In this document: positions 1 through 10,200 of the stretch, piece by piece
Numbering within the stretch: position 1 is the first letter of the stretch
How the letters are laid out: each line of letters begins with the position of its first letter
Program-made: the position numbers and the translations under genes
From: Macrolepiota albuminosa
Lineage: Eukaryota; Basidiomycota; Agaricomycetes; Agaricales; Agaricaceae
Reading direction: 5' to 3'
DNA length: 64,000 nt
NCBI GenBank assembly: GCA_027475525.1
Contig: JAMWFC010000100.1
Span: 434,001 to 498,000 of the forward strand
The notes under the pieces: model-generated
Seen by the model: the letters and a program-made list of their open reading frames with translations, nothing else
The model's database searches: none
Told to the model about the DNA's origin: nothing

Positions 1-212
1 TGCAAGAGGCGGGTTCAACCCCCGCTAGTGCACAATATATAATAGCAGCAGGCTGCTGACATCCGCTAGCGTCATAAATTTGATCCGTTCCAAAACTCAA
101 GAGATTTCTGCAGTGGCATAAGGTGGACGACTTTGCGCATCTGTTTATTCCATTGGGCGGGACTCCCTTGTTGCGTCCAGTGGAATAATCACATGCGCAA
201 ATTCCTCCATCC

Positions 213-366
213 TATATACCCGCTTCAGTAATTTCTAGAGTTTTGAACGGATCAACTTAATGATGCTAGCGAGTGATGAACGGATATTTTATATACCCGC
301 TTCAGTAATTTCTAGAGTTTTGAACGGATCAACTTAATGATGCTAGCGAGTGATGAACGGATATTT
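213..366. repeat. Exact 77-bp direct duplication
   Basis: Positions 213-289 are repeated directly at 290-366 without a mismatch, so one arm of the inverted-repeat element appears twice. This is one of at least fifteen exact duplications in the window that all have period 77 bp; see the finding on assembly overlaps. Confidence 0.9.
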
Positions 367-502
367 TATTAGGGCTTACAGGCCCTATTAAAATATTAGT
401 CACTAGCGGAACCCGCCTCACAAAGTAAGGTTGTAATTTTATGGTGTCTTTTTATACTGCTACATTTTTGCACTACCTGTACACTGTACTCCCTTTTGTT
501 AA

Positions 503-583
503 GCACCTGTGGTCAAATGGAATATTGATACATTCATATTTCATATTGTGCACAGGACGCGGGTTCGACTCCCGCTAGTGCAC
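503..583 (+). repeat. tRNA-derived SINE-like head (copy 1)
   Basis: A box TGGTCAAATGG starts at 510 and B box GGTTCGACTCC at 562, 52 bp apart, which is the spacing in a tRNA gene without an intron. The T-arm stem GCGGG/CCCGC is perfect and the loop TTCGACT is canonical. The acceptor stem pairs only at its outer end (GCAC with GTGC), and the middle is AT-rich and does not make a good anticodon arm. This is a pol III promoter-bearing SINE head and not a working tRNA. It is repeated almost exactly at 973-1,053. Confidence 0.6.
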
Positions 584-607
584 AATATATAATAGCAGCA
601 GGCTGCT

Positions 608-818
608 GACGTCCACTAGCGTCATAAATTTGATCCGTTCCAAAACTCAAGAGATTTCTGCAGTGGCATAAGGTGGACGACTTTGCGCATCTGGTCATTC
701 CCATGCACGTGGCTCGTATCACGTGTACTGGAATCATCATGTGTGCAAATTCCTCCATCCTATACCCGCTTCAGTAATTTCTAGAGTTTTGAACGGATCA
801 ACTTAAATGATGCTAACA
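608..818. mobile_element. Short inverted-repeat (MITE or foldback-like) element
   Basis: The arm at about 616-662 (gctagcgtcat, then gatccgttc, then caaaactc) is the approximate reverse complement of the arm at about 768-815 (agagttttgaacggatc, then gatgctagc). The ~110 bp between carry no ORF of substance. The same two arms recur at about 65-120 with 225-280, at 1,085-1,125 with 1,318-1,365, and decayed at 3,965-4,020 with 4,203-4,255. No target duplication could be fixed because units abut one another. It could instead be a folded part of the SINE body. Confidence 0.5.
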
Positions 819-972
819 AGTGATGAATGGATATTTTATTAGGGCTTACAGGCCCTATTAAAATATTAGTCACTAGCGGAACCCGCCTCACAAAGTAAGG
901 TTGTAATTTTATGGTGTCTTTTTATACTGCTACATTTTTGCACTACATGTACACTGTACTCACTTTTGTTAA

Positions 973-1053
973 GCACCTGTGGTCAAATGGAATATTGATA
1001 CATTCATATCTCATATTGTGCACAAGACGCGGGTTCGACTCCCGCTAGTGCAC
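973..1053 (+). repeat. tRNA-derived SINE-like head (copy 2)
   Basis: Near-identical to the copy at 503-583: A box at 980-990, B box at 1,032-1,042, the same perfect T-arm. It differs by a few single bases such as acaagacgc for acaggacgc. A third, truncated copy opens the window, with only its B box GGTTCAACCCC at 12-22. Confidence 0.6.
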
Positions 1054-1384
1054 AATATATAATAGCAGCAGGCTGCTGACGTCGGCTAGCGTCATGTATT
1101 TAATCCGTTCAAAACTCCAGCGATTTCTGCTGACGGATAGGATGGACGATTCTGCACATGTGTTGATTCCAGCGCACATGATAAGCTGACGATGCACTGT
1201 GGCTGCCTGCCTCCCTTTGTGCTGTGAAAAAGATAGCCAGCCATGGTGCTTCGTCACTTGTCACGTGCCCTGCAATAAACACACGTGCTAACGCTTCTAA
1301 CCTATTCTTCTGCTGGAATTTCTAGAGTTTTGAACGGATCAACTTGATGCTGCGAGCAAGCCAATGAACGGATCTATAGACAAA

Positions 1385-1540
1385 GGTCCACCAGACTTGT
1401 TTCTCCTCTTTCAACCTAGCACCGTCCCTACTAAAATATTGGTCATTTTTACACAGGAAGAGGTCCACCAGACTTGTTTCTCCTCTTTCAACCTAGCACC
1501 GTCCCTACTAAAATATTGGTCATTTTTACACAGGAAGAGG
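1385..1540. repeat. Exact 77-bp direct duplication
   Basis: The block starting ggtccaccagacttg at 1,385 recurs exactly at 1,462. It has the same 77-bp period as the other artefact-like duplications. The sequence is repeat DNA with no gene. Confidence 0.88.
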
Positions 1541-2960
1541 ATGTCAACTACCGTCCGCTGACATCAGCTGGGTCACATGCTGACATCCGCTACTGTCCGC
1601 TGGTCACACACCCACTTCTGCCCTTCCCCCTCTTTCTCCCCCATGCTATCCTCTCCACTCCCCACACTACCTCACACGCCATCCCCGTCCCCCACATGCC
1701 CCCTGCTTCCCTCCTCACCCCTGACCTGACGTCCGCTGGTACACCCACGTTCCTCCCCTTCCCCCTTCCCTCTTTCTCCCCACCCCCATCCCTCTTCTGC
1801 CACCCCCCACGCTCTCCGAGACGCCACCCCATGCGGTGGACGCCCACACACCCCCTTTCCTTCTCTCCCGCCCTGATGCCGGACGATGCCGGGGGTTGCC
1901 GACGGATTCCCGTCACTGCCGACGGATGCCGACGGATGCCAGCGGGTCACGACGGCTGCCGACGAACTCCGACGGATGCCAGCTGATGGCCAGCTGATGG
2001 CCAGCTGAACGGATGCCAGCGGGTCACGACGGCTGCCGACGAACTCCGACGGATGCCAGCTGATGGCCAGCTGATGGCCAGCTGATGGCAGATGATGCCA
2101 ACGCCCCTTTCAAGCCACGAAACCTCTTTTGGGAGGTATGCCACCCCCCTTCCACCTCAAAATATCCATACGGGGACCTGCGGGGACGTAGGTGAACGTC
2201 TGCTCATTGTGTTATCTGACCTTTGAATCTATCCGTTGGTAACGGACCTGTGGTGCAACGGTTAAATGTGCGTTCCGTTGCTGGAGGCCTGCCCAAGGCC
2301 GGGGGTTCGATTGCCCCCCACAGGCATACGATGGGCAAGACGATGTTTCTTTTTCTTTGGTCCAACCAGCCCCTGTGGACCTGCATAGGCCTCTGCAGAT
2401 GTCTGCTGGTGCCCTGCGCAGGCCTGGGAGGGCCTGCATAGGTTTGAGTGGGTCAATATAGGTCTGCGTGGATGTCCGCTGGTGGCTTGCGTAGGCCTGC
2501 GTAGGTCTGCGGGGCCCTTTTGTGGACGTATGCTGGCGTCGGGGGTGGGAAAAGGAGGGAAGGGGAGGCACGCAGCCTCGAGTTATTGCGGGGAGGAAGG
2601 GAGAGGGGAGGGAAGTGGGGAACCTCGAGGAGGGTTGATTCATGACATGACGTCCGCCACTGGAAGAGGCTTTCAGTCATGGGCTGATGCCCGCTGGTGG
2701 CCGCTGACGCACATTGACGTCCGTTAGCGTCCGCTGGCATCTGCCGGGCCTGTGTGCGCATGTGTGTGCCCGCCTTTTATCGATCCACTGGACCGTGTCA
2801 TACAGCACATTGTGACACGTCCGCGGCTCTGTATTCTACGGCACTGTGGGCACTGTGCCGCTCCAGTGTAGCGGACTCCACTGGACATGTATGGTACGGC
2901 ACAAAGCGAGCTCCCGTACAACGTATGACACGTACTGTTGTGATGCCCTACCCTGGTGAC
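1540..2960. repeat. 1.4-kb dispersed repeat R1, CpG-rich copy
   Basis: The block contains a C-rich pyrimidine tract, a run of short degenerate repeats built on gacggatgcc and cagctgatgg, a tRNA-like sequence at 2,247-2,326, then a G-rich second half with many cgtccgctgg-type words. A second, CpG-depleted copy lies at 4,540-5,659. An exact 77-bp duplication sits inside (agcggg at 1,941 and 2,018). ORFs of 60-170 codons cross it on both strands but are not kept between copies, so I call none. It is probably a non-autonomous, SINE-like element. Confidence 0.6.
2247..2326 (+). ncRNA. tRNA-like sequence (SINE head or pseudo-tRNA)
   Basis: A 7-bp acceptor stem is perfect: CCTGTGG at 2,247-2,253 with CCACAGG at 2,318-2,324. 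The A box TGGTGCAACGG and B box GGTTCGATTGC are correctly spaced, and a T-run (tttctttttc) about 20-30 bp downstream could stop pol III. The T stem has a G:G mismatch at the normally invariant 53-61 pair, and the anticodon stem is only partly paired. It is therefore more likely the head of a SINE than a working tRNA. A decayed copy is at 5,053-5,135. Confidence 0.5.
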
Positions 2961-2984
2961 ATGCTATTCTTTAATCATGCAACT

Positions 2985-3520
2985 TTGGAGCTGTATAACT
3001 TTGGAACTGGCGATGACCAGGAATAGTTTGTAAATGACCTTATAGGTCATAGATGGACAGGGGAAAACCTTGAATTTGAGGTGAGATGGAGCTTAGATGA
3101 TACTACCTGAGAGCTGCTAGTAAACTGCAAGAATCTTGCAGCGCTGAACTGATACCTAGAGCTGCTGAGCATGAAACACCTTCAACAGCTGGCAAAATAT
3201 ACATATAACATGTGAGGTGGTAAAATGTGAATGAAGTCCACTTTGATAACTAGTGACTAACTGGGTGGCTACTAATTGTAGCTGTTTATACTACTTTGAT
3301 AACCAGTGAAAGACCAGATGGCAAGTATTTGTAGTTGTTTAGACCACTGGCAGAGTTAGGAGATTTTTTTTCTTTTTTCTCCTCTTAAGTCTCAATACAC
3401 GTAGCTGATGTGTTGTCTGAAATGGTCTATTGGGGGCCACAGAAAAGTACTCAGAGCCTACAGGGCTCTAGTAGAGGGAGGAGACCTCTGAATATACAAA
3501 TGCAAAATTAAAATCATCCC
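2985..3520 (+). pseudogene. Remnant of family-A Gypsy 3' region (chromodomain to start of extra ORF)
   Basis: This aligns along its length with 50,990-51,500 of the complete family-A element: the end of pol with its chromodomain (aactttggaactggcgatgac onward), the pol stop, the ~225-bp gap including its pyrimidine tract, and the first codons of the extra ORF (atggtctattgggggcc for the intact atggcctattgggggc). Nearly all differences are C/T or G/A, and CpG has been lost. It is broken by stops and not functional. Confidence 0.8.
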
Positions 3521-3899
3521 TCTGATTACTAGAGGCAGCTGTGCTGGTGCTGTCAATGGACTGGCTTCAATTGATAGATCAGGTTGTTCTTTACCTCTAC
3601 TTTGTTCTTCCCTCCTTCTACTCCTCTGGGACCATTTTTTTGCAGCATCCTTTAACTGCCTGGTCATATCTTTGTCAGAAAGCTTGCTCTGGAGTAGTGG
3701 GATAACTTTGTTGATGAAACTTCTCCTGGCATCAAGAAGGAGTTTCTTGTTACCCTGGACCTGGCTGATCATCAGCCACATATCAGTCTATAGAACAACT
3801 GTTAGTGCATGTTTATTAGACAGGAGTGCTTGCATCTTACCAGGTCATTCAGCTGTCTTTTGAGTTGATACAGGTATTCTCTGAGAGCAAGGTATAATA
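3521..3899. other. No recognised gene
   Basis: AT-rich, CpG-poor sequence between two repeats. A minus-strand ORF of 107 codons (3,458-3,781) runs partly into the Gypsy remnant, so it is a chance frame or a fragment. Its basic stretch (SQRSRRREEQSRGKEQ) is not a motif I recognise. Confidence 0.4.
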
Positions 3900-4365
3900 C
3901 TCAAGCTGATAAACAGATATTTTACTGTAACTTACAGGCCCTATTAAAATATTTGTCATTTCCACACAGGACTGTCTACTAGCATCATTTAAGTTAATTC
4001 ATTCAAAACTCTAGAAATTACTGAAGAGAGATAGAATGGAAGAACTTGCATATATGTTTATTGCAGTATATGTAACAAGTGATAATACACCAGGGCTAGC
4101 TATCTTTGTCACAAAAACCAGCACAAAGGAAGCTAGCCTCAGTGTGTCATCAACTGATCACATGCACTGGAATAAATACATGCACAAATGCATCAATTCT
4201 ATCTCTCTGCAGAAATCTCTGAAGTTTTGAATGAATCAAATTAATGATGCTAGTGGACATCAGTGGCCTCCTGCTATTATATAATGTGCACTAGCAGGAG
4301 TCAAACCTGCCTCTTGTGCACAATATGAAATATCAATTTATCAATATTCTATTGTACCACAGATG
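3900..4365 (-). repeat. Decayed SINE/inverted-repeat unit, reverse orientation
   Basis: On the minus strand this reads as the unit of 1-1,350: B box at about 4,298-4,307, A box at about 4,349-4,359, the two inverted arms at 3,965-4,020 and 4,203-4,255, and the lead-in gggccctattaaaatat equivalent near 3,930. CpG sites have mostly become TpG or CpA. Confidence 0.6.
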
Positions 4366-4450
4366 CTTACTAGAAGTCAGTACCATGTACATGTAGAGCA
4401 AAAATAGACCTGTATAAAAACACACTATTAGATGTCATTAAGTTGGAGTA

Positions 4451-4530
4451 GGAAGAGTTGAACCCACCACTGTACACAATATTGAATATCAATATACAAA
4501 TATTCCACTGAACCACTGAGATTGGTTGCA
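4451..4530 (-). repeat. Second tRNA-like head, reverse orientation
   Basis: On the minus strand an A box TGGTTCAGTGG is followed by an AT-rich middle and a B box GGTTCAACTC. The layout matches the SINE heads at 503-583 and 973-1,053, but the sequence is more diverged. Confidence 0.45.
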
Positions 4531-4539
4531 CTGCTGGCA

Positions 4540-5659
4540 TGCTAGTGGACAGTGGACACTCATGCACCCCCTTCTGCACTTCCTCCTCTTTTTCTCTACT
4601 TCCCACACTACCTCATATGCACCCCACTTCTCTCCTCTCTCCTGACCTAACATCTGCTGGCATGCTAGCAGACACCCACACTCTTCTCCACCCTATGCGG
4701 CAGACACCTATGCACTCCCTTTTCTTCTCTCCTGCCCTGATGCTAGACAATGCCAGAGTTGCTAACAGATTTTCATGGATGCTGACAAATACCAGCAGAT
4801 ATCTAGCAGATGCCAACAGATATACAATAGATACCAATGGATGTCAGTGGGTCCCAATAGCTGCCAACAAACTCCGATAGATGCCAGCTGATGGCAGATA
4901 ATACCAATGCCCCTTTCAAGCTACAAAAACTTTTTTGGAGGGTATGCCACCCCCCTTCCACCTCTAAATATCCATATGGAAATCTGTGGAAACATAAGTG
5001 GGTGGCTATTCATTGTATTATCTAATCTTTGACTCTATCTATTAGTAATGGACCTGTGGTACAATAGTTAAATTGTCAGTGCATTCCATTGCTGGAGGCT
5101 TCTTTAAGGCTGGGAGTTCAGTTTCCCTCTACAGGCATAGGGCCAAGAGGACAAGTTACCCTTTTTTTTTAGTCCTACCAGCCCTTGTGGGCCTGTATAG
5201 GCCTCTGCAGATGTCTGCTGGTGCCTTGTGCATGCCTGCATGAGCCCATGTAAATTTGAGTAGGTCAACATAAGTCTGCATGGATGTCTGCTGGTGGCTT
5301 GCGTAGGCCTGTGTAGGTCTTCAGAGCCCTTTTGTAGATGTATGCTGGCATTGGAGGTGGGAAAAGGAGGGAAAAAGAGGCATGCAGCCTCAAGTTATTG
5401 CGGGGAGGAAGGAAAAGGGAAGGGAAGTAGGAAACCTTGAGGAGGGTTTACTTATGCCATGACATCCACCAATAGAGGAGGTTTTCACTCATGGGCTGAT
5501 GTCTACTGATGGCCACTATTGCATGTTGACATCTGCTAGTGTCTACTGGCATCTGCTGGGCCTGCATGCACATATGTGTGCCTATCTTTTATCAATCTAC
5601 AAGACTGTGTCATACAGCACATTGTAATACATCTGCAGCTCTGTATTCTATGGCACTCT
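4540..5659. repeat. Repeat R1, CpG-depleted copy
   Basis: This aligns with 1,590-2,850 in the same order: pyrimidine tract, degenerate repeats, tRNA-like segment, G-rich half, and the tail tgtattctatggcactc. CpG of the first copy has largely become TpG/CpA, for example cacgcagcctcgagttattg against catgcagcctcaagttattg. It is cut off by the LTR that starts at 5,660. The gene-like ORF at 4,539-4,880 is a shadow. Confidence 0.65.
5053..5135 (+). ncRNA. Decayed tRNA-like segment of repeat R1
   Basis: This is the counterpart of 2,247-2,326, with acceptor CCTGTGG against CTACAGG, A box TGGTACAATAG and B box AGTTCAGTTTC. The mismatches in stems and boxes make pol III transcription unlikely. Confidence 0.45.
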
Positions 5660-6512
5660 TGATACAATGCTGTACCAGCAGTCAGGGACAAAACATGCAC
5701 CAGAAGTTAAAATAAACATTTAACTATGGGCTGAAAACTGTAAGCCTCCTAGTAGCAGTCTCAACAAATATTTATCTCCAAAAACATTCCAACAAATATA
5801 CAGAAAAGTATAGAACAACAGGCAGAGACCAGCTCAAACTATCAGCTCAACAATAGTCTAACCACTGTCATGGAGAGGAAAAGCATGGAAGCTGGCAATG
5901 GATGGAATAGGAGGAAATTGGGAAATTATTATTGTCATTCAATATTATAATTTCTCAATTTCATCATCAAATCAGTCAATGTTCGATTTGACAATTGGGA
6001 AATTATTATTGTCATTCAATATTATAATTTCTCAATTTCATCATCAAATCAGTCAATGTTCGATTTGACAACTAGGAGGGGAAAAGAAAAGAAGTAAGGG
6101 ATGCAGAGAGGTGCTAAAAGAGGAAAGAAGGATCTATGAATGAGATCGTGCTAAATGGAGCTCAAGCAAATGGAGAAGTGGCAATCAGAAACATCTGGAA
6201 GAATGATGGAACAAGAAGTTGAATGGTGGAATGAGTGGCACTGAAACAGGCTTTCCAAAAGAGAAATTGGACTATCAAATATGTTCTGGAAGTTGGAGAG
6301 TTTCCGACAAAGAGTCATATGTAGATAGTGGTCTGTGCACCAGAAAAACAGTATAAATAGTTCTGGAAGTTGGAGAGTTTCCGACAAAGAGTCATATGTA
6401 GATAGTGGTCTGTGCACCAGAAAAACAGTATAAATAGCCTAAGTTTAGTAGAGAATAGACAGGCAATTGATAGGCAAAGGCTTGGTGATTCCCAGAGACT
6501 GAATTGCTTAGG
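5660..6512 (-). mobile_element. Family-D LTR, truncated
   Basis: The reverse complement matches 62,404-63,439. The 3' end (gctggtacagcattgtatca) lies at 5,660 and the sequence is lost beyond 6,512, where a family-B LTR begins. It carries two exact 77-bp duplications (5,921/5,998 and 6,283/6,360), so the true length is about 700 bp. ORFs inside it are shadows. Confidence 0.75.
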
Positions 6513-6750
6513 TGTAACAAAGTTACAGGGTTTGTGAGAGCTTAGAGTTCACACTGCACAGAATCAGACCAGTCCAGTCTATTGACTATGAAGTACAAAC
6601 ACAAAATAAGCTGCTTACTAAGCAGCACATATAAACTATTTATAATAAAGTACATAATAATATTAATATTATATTATAATAAATATAATATAATATTGAC
6701 TAAAGTAAGTAAAGATATGTGGCCAACGCCACGTAGCAGACTATGCTACA
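6513..6750 (-). mobile_element. 3' LTR of family-B Gypsy element 2
   Basis: It starts TGTAACAAAGTTAC and ends ATGCTACA, and matches the 5' LTRs at 20,229-20,465 and 60,875-61,110 along its length, including the AT-only palindromic core. Just inside it on the minus strand are a purine tract (gggaggtg) and a stem-loop at 6,763-6,779. Flanking bases (ttagg left, gatga right of the partner LTR) do not form a target duplication. Confidence 0.85.
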
Positions 6751-6762
6751 CACCTCCCAATT

Positions 6763-6779
6763 AGACCAAACTATGGTCT
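6763..6779 (-). promoter_or_regulatory. Stem-loop beside the polypurine tract, element 2
   Basis: On the minus strand AGACC and GGTCT pair across a 7-nt loop, followed by aattgggaggtg and then the LTR. The same arrangement stands in front of the family-A LTRs at 54,724 and (minus strand) 24,523. The purine tract should prime plus-strand DNA synthesis; the role of the stem-loop is unknown. Confidence 0.55.
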
Positions 6780-6789
6780 TGAAATAATC

Positions 6790-7463
6790 CGATGGTCAGG
6801 CTGTCAGTAAGTCAGAGACAGGGGCAATTGGAGAGTCACCAGGCTCCCAGAATGGATCAGCAGTTGCGTCATCCATGTCATAGTCAAGGAGTTCATCCTT
6901 GAGTACAGGCTCATAAGCAGTGCCTGATGGCCCTGCTACAGGCAGGGAGTCGTCATAGTCTCAGAGGTGAGACAGTGTGAGAGTGGGGTCAACGATCGAC
7001 TCCAGGATAGATGGTTGGGGATCAGGAAGATCCCGATTGTTGGATGGGTACTGGCACGTCCAGATCTCGCGGGCATGAATGTCTTACCCGATGAGGAGGT
7101 ATATCCCCTTGGTGAGTGCGTCGTTGTAAGCACGACAACTGTCCTGCTGCTGGAGCATAAGGTGTTGTCGATCGCCAATGGTGGCCTTGCACCACCCATC
7201 CTACTGAGCAATGGACTGGGGTGTCCCATAATGGTCAAGGTGTTGCAGCCTCTCGTCGTTGATGGCGGCTGCCTCGTTGTAGAGCTGGCTGTCGCTGAAG
7301 AATATGTGGGCCAAGTAGGTGACTCCATAGGTATAAGCATGGTCAGCCCAGCTGACCGGAATTTGATTGTGAAGAAGGATGCGTAACACGTTTGAAGTGG
7401 TAAACATGGAAGCTGATGCTTCCAGGATGTCCACAGCCCGAGCCTTGAAGTTAGGGTTATTGG
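6790..7463 (-). pseudogene. Extra ORF of element 2, C-terminal part
   Basis: Translation of 7,434-7,201 gives a stretch with motifs LRILLHNQIPVSWADHAYTYG and YGTP. These line up with LHVLLHNRIPADWVDHAYTYG and YGTP of the intact extra ORF at 51,434-54,350. Downstream, in broken frames, QDGW and KGIYLLIG match WDGW and NGLYYLIG. The fragment is separated from the middle part by the family-D LTR. Confidence 0.7.
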
Positions 7464-8439
7464 TGATATGATGCTGTACCAGCAGTCAGGGACACACCAT
7501 GCACCAGAAGTCAAAATAAACATTTAATCATAAAGCTGAAAACTGTAAGCCTCCTAGTAGCAGTCTCAATAAATCATATCTCCAAAAACACCCCAATAAA
7601 TACACAGACAGGCTGAAAACTGTAAGCCTCCTAGTAGCAGTCTCAATAAATCATATCTCCAAAAACACCCCAATAAATACACAGACAGTACAGAACAAAG
7701 AGGAGGGACCAGCTCAAGCTATCAATTCAATAATAGTCCAACCACTGTAATGGGGAGGGGAAGCATGGGAGCTGGCAGAAGTGATGAAATGGGATCAATT
7801 TGTGATGATCTAGATCAAGATCAGATCTGACAATGCCCAATTTGACACAACTGAAAGGGGAAGGAAAAGAAGCATGGAGAGATGTCAAAAGAAGCATGGA
7901 ATGCAGGGAATGATCATGCTAAATGGAGCAGAAGCAAATGGGGAAGTGGCAATCAAAAACATCTGGAGGAATGAAGAAGTTGAATGGTGGAACTGGTGGC
8001 ACCAAAACAGGCTTCCCAAAAGGGAAATTGGACTATCAAATATGTTTCAGAGGCTGAGGAGTTTACAACAAAGAGTCAGGTGTAGATAGTGGTCTGTGCA
8101 CCAGAAAAACAGTATAAATAGCCCAAGTTTAGTAGAGAATAGACAGGCATTTGATAGGCAAAGGCTCAGTGGTTTCCAGGGAGTGAATCACCTAGGCTAG
8201 AGTTTATTGAACCTCTTCTTGGAAGTCTATTGGAAAACAAAGGCTCGGCAGTTCCCAGGGAGTGAACTGCTTAGGCTGGAGTTGACTGAGAACCTTCTAC
8301 TGCCCACCAGAGTATTTAATATTCTGTGAAGCACCTCATTACCTCAAGCAATCAGCAAGCAACAGTGTGGATTAGAGGGAACTTTCTGAGTTACCAATAA
8401 GCCCCAGAACTACAGTAATACTTGCCACCAAGTACTACA
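7464..8439 (-). mobile_element. Family-D LTR inserted in the extra ORF of element 2
   Basis: On the minus strand it runs from TGTAGTACTTGG (8,439) to CATATCA (7,464), and matches 62,404-63,439 from end to end. It carries an exact 77-bp duplication (gctgaaaactg at 7,535 and 7,612). It splits the extra ORF between PLHT and NNPNFKARA. Clean 5-bp flanking duplications are not visible (attgg left, tgggt right). Probably a solo LTR. Confidence 0.75.
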
Positions 8440-9238
8440 TGGGTGTGGAGGGGCACAAAGACTTGCCCCGTAGCCACCTTGTACTCGGCCATGGCCTCTT
8501 TGTAGAGGCCTGGCCTTGCAAAGACATAGGCCAGGTACTTGTGTACCATGGTCTTGGAGGGGCGGCTGGCACTGAGGGCACGTACAAGTGCAAATCCAAA
8601 GAGGCTGTGCCAATGTATGCACATGGCACAGTCCATACATTGGGCGTCCCAGGACACCCATAGAGGAGGGCATATGAGCCCAGATAGTCCAAAGCAAACG
8701 GTTGCTTTGGATCAGGGGGAGTAAGACTGACAAAGGCAAGTCTCCCACCCTCTTTGCGGCGATAGATCCACGTTGGCACAATCATTTGCAGGATGTTCTC
8801 CCGCTCCTCAGGACTCACAAAGGGTACCGCAATGGTCTTATACGGGACCTCATTGAGTAAGTAAGACATGGCTCTGTCTCGGGCAGTAGGGTGGCAGTTT
8901 AGTGCCACCCGTTTGAGTTTGTTGAGCAGTAGGTAGCCCAACTGACGCTGACAAATTGGCATAAACTGGTTGTTTACCAGTGAATGGAGCCTGCAGAGCT
9001 CTCGAGGACTGCGGGGAAACCTGTGAGGTGCCACTTGGTACACCTTACTGTTGTGGGGCATTGACGTGGTGTTGCCCTCTTTATTGGCCTTGAAGGACCT
9101 GGCTGCATGGGCTTCTTGCCCAATGAAGATAGTATTGGTCACTGGCAACCAATAGAACTGGGGGGATAACCCCATACCAAAGAATGAATTCTGGCGCTCA
9201 ATAGTGTGATTGCAGTAGATCACAACACTGAGCGTGTC
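8440..9238 (-). pseudogene. Extra ORF of element 2, middle part
   Basis: The ORF from 9,223 matches residues of the intact family-A extra ORF in order: FYWLPVTNTIFIG with TYYSYHSNTVLLG, YALLYGCPG with YALIFGRPG, HWHSLFGFALVRAL with HWQTLFGFALCRAL, and FARPGLYKEAMAEYK with MARPGLYHEAIASYN. The last two motifs lie in a second frame near 8,480-8,600, so at least one indel has occurred. Function unknown; no membrane segment or signal peptide is visible. Confidence 0.75.
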
Positions 9239-10200
9239 AGGGATGCGCTGATGACGCCCAAATCGGGCTGGGTGCTGCGTGGACTATCACTAGTACAGCT
9301 ATTCAGCCAATATAGCTTTGGGCATGCTAAGTGTGTGAGAGAGTCCCGGACAGGTCCCAGAGAACACACGGTAGGCAAGAGGTTGGTGGCAAGGAAAGTG
9401 GGTAATTGGAGGCACTTGTGTAAGGCTCCTAAACGTGGCTACAGGGCGCTAAAAGTCGCTAAGGGGAAGCGCTAAGAGCGTGGGAAAGTCGCTAAGGAAG
9501 GCGCTAAGAGGTGTGGAAAAGTCGCTAAGGAAAGGCGCTAAGAGTCGCTAAGACAAAGCGCTAAGAGGCACTAAGTGTTAGCACCTAAAACGGGATGATA
9601 AAATACAAGTTTGCTTAGCGGATCTAAGCACAAAAGCCAAGCCGTAGTTGCAAGGCGCTAGAGAGAGAGAGATAGAAAACTAGAGCAGAGTCCTCTTGCT
9701 TGACACGGTCAACAAGAGGTAGTCTGTTGCGTATGGTGACCAAAATGTTGGGATACGATCCCTACTGCCAAATTGATTATGTGCTACTAACAAAAAGTAA
9801 GTATTTATAGTAAAGGAAGTTAGCCGACGCTAAGAGGTTAAGCGCCGCTAGAGGGTGGTGAACTGATAAGAATGTAAGTAAATGATGTGAATTGAATTGT
9901 ATAGTAAAAATGCCCATAATGATGCTGTCACGGAAATACTTCATCATTTTATCTGGTGAGCGTTGCCCCTGGCTAAGAGCATTATTCCGGTTGGACTGAT
10001 GCCAAGTGTCTGTGTAAATGTATAGCCTTGGAGTGCAAGTGGCAAGGTGCGGCGAGGTGTCAACAGTGGTGCGAAGAGTAAGTGGTGCCATAAAAAGTGG
10101 TCTGAGAGTAATTGGAGTCTGTAGCTGCGAGTTATTAGTGTAAAAATATGGCAAAAATAGCGCTGAAAGCGCTAGAGCGTGGCGCTTCTGATGGTACTAT
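9239..10200 (-). mobile_element. Insertion with LTR-like end, primer-binding site and GCTAAG repeats (family E)
   Basis: This block interrupts the extra ORF. An LTR-like edge TGTTGGGATACG starts at 9,746. Just outside it, on the minus strand, lies TGGTCACCATACGC (9,742-9,729), which has the form of a tRNA primer-binding site, so the LTR would occupy about 9,746-10,200 and the sequence at 9,240-9,728 would be internal. 9,420-9,580 is a degenerate tandem repeat of gtcgctaagg and ggcgctaagag. No coding domain is seen. The outer limits are uncertain. Confidence 0.45.

Larger units (their letters stand above)
1..1350. repeat. Tandem array of SINE-like and inverted-repeat units, period about 470 bp
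   Basis: The same unit occurs two and a half times, with its tRNA-like B box at 12-22, 562-572 and 1,032-1,042. The first spacing is 77 bp longer because 213-289 is exactly duplicated at 290-366. Each unit has a tRNA-like head, the tail ending in cacaatatataatag, an inverted-repeat segment, and an AT-rich stretch with the palindrome-like gggcttacaggccc. No protein-coding gene is supported here; short ORFs across it change between copies. A decayed copy of the same parts lies in reverse orientation at 3,900-4,365. Confidence 0.75.

Noticed and set aside
1474..1986. A proline-rich protein of 170 codons
   Set aside because: It lies in repeat R1, overlaps frames of similar length on the other strand, and is not kept in the second copy.
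2247..2326. A functional tRNA gene (an Ala-type anticodon is possible)
   Set aside because: The T-stem has a mismatch at an invariant pair, the anticodon stem is weak, and the sequence lies in a repeat with a decayed second copy; called tRNA-like only.
6967..7386. A plus-strand gene of 139 codons
   Set aside because: It is the antisense shadow of the extra ORF of element 2.
9420..9580. A CRISPR-like array
   Set aside because: The repeats are short, degenerate and without regular spacers, in a eukaryotic retroelement.
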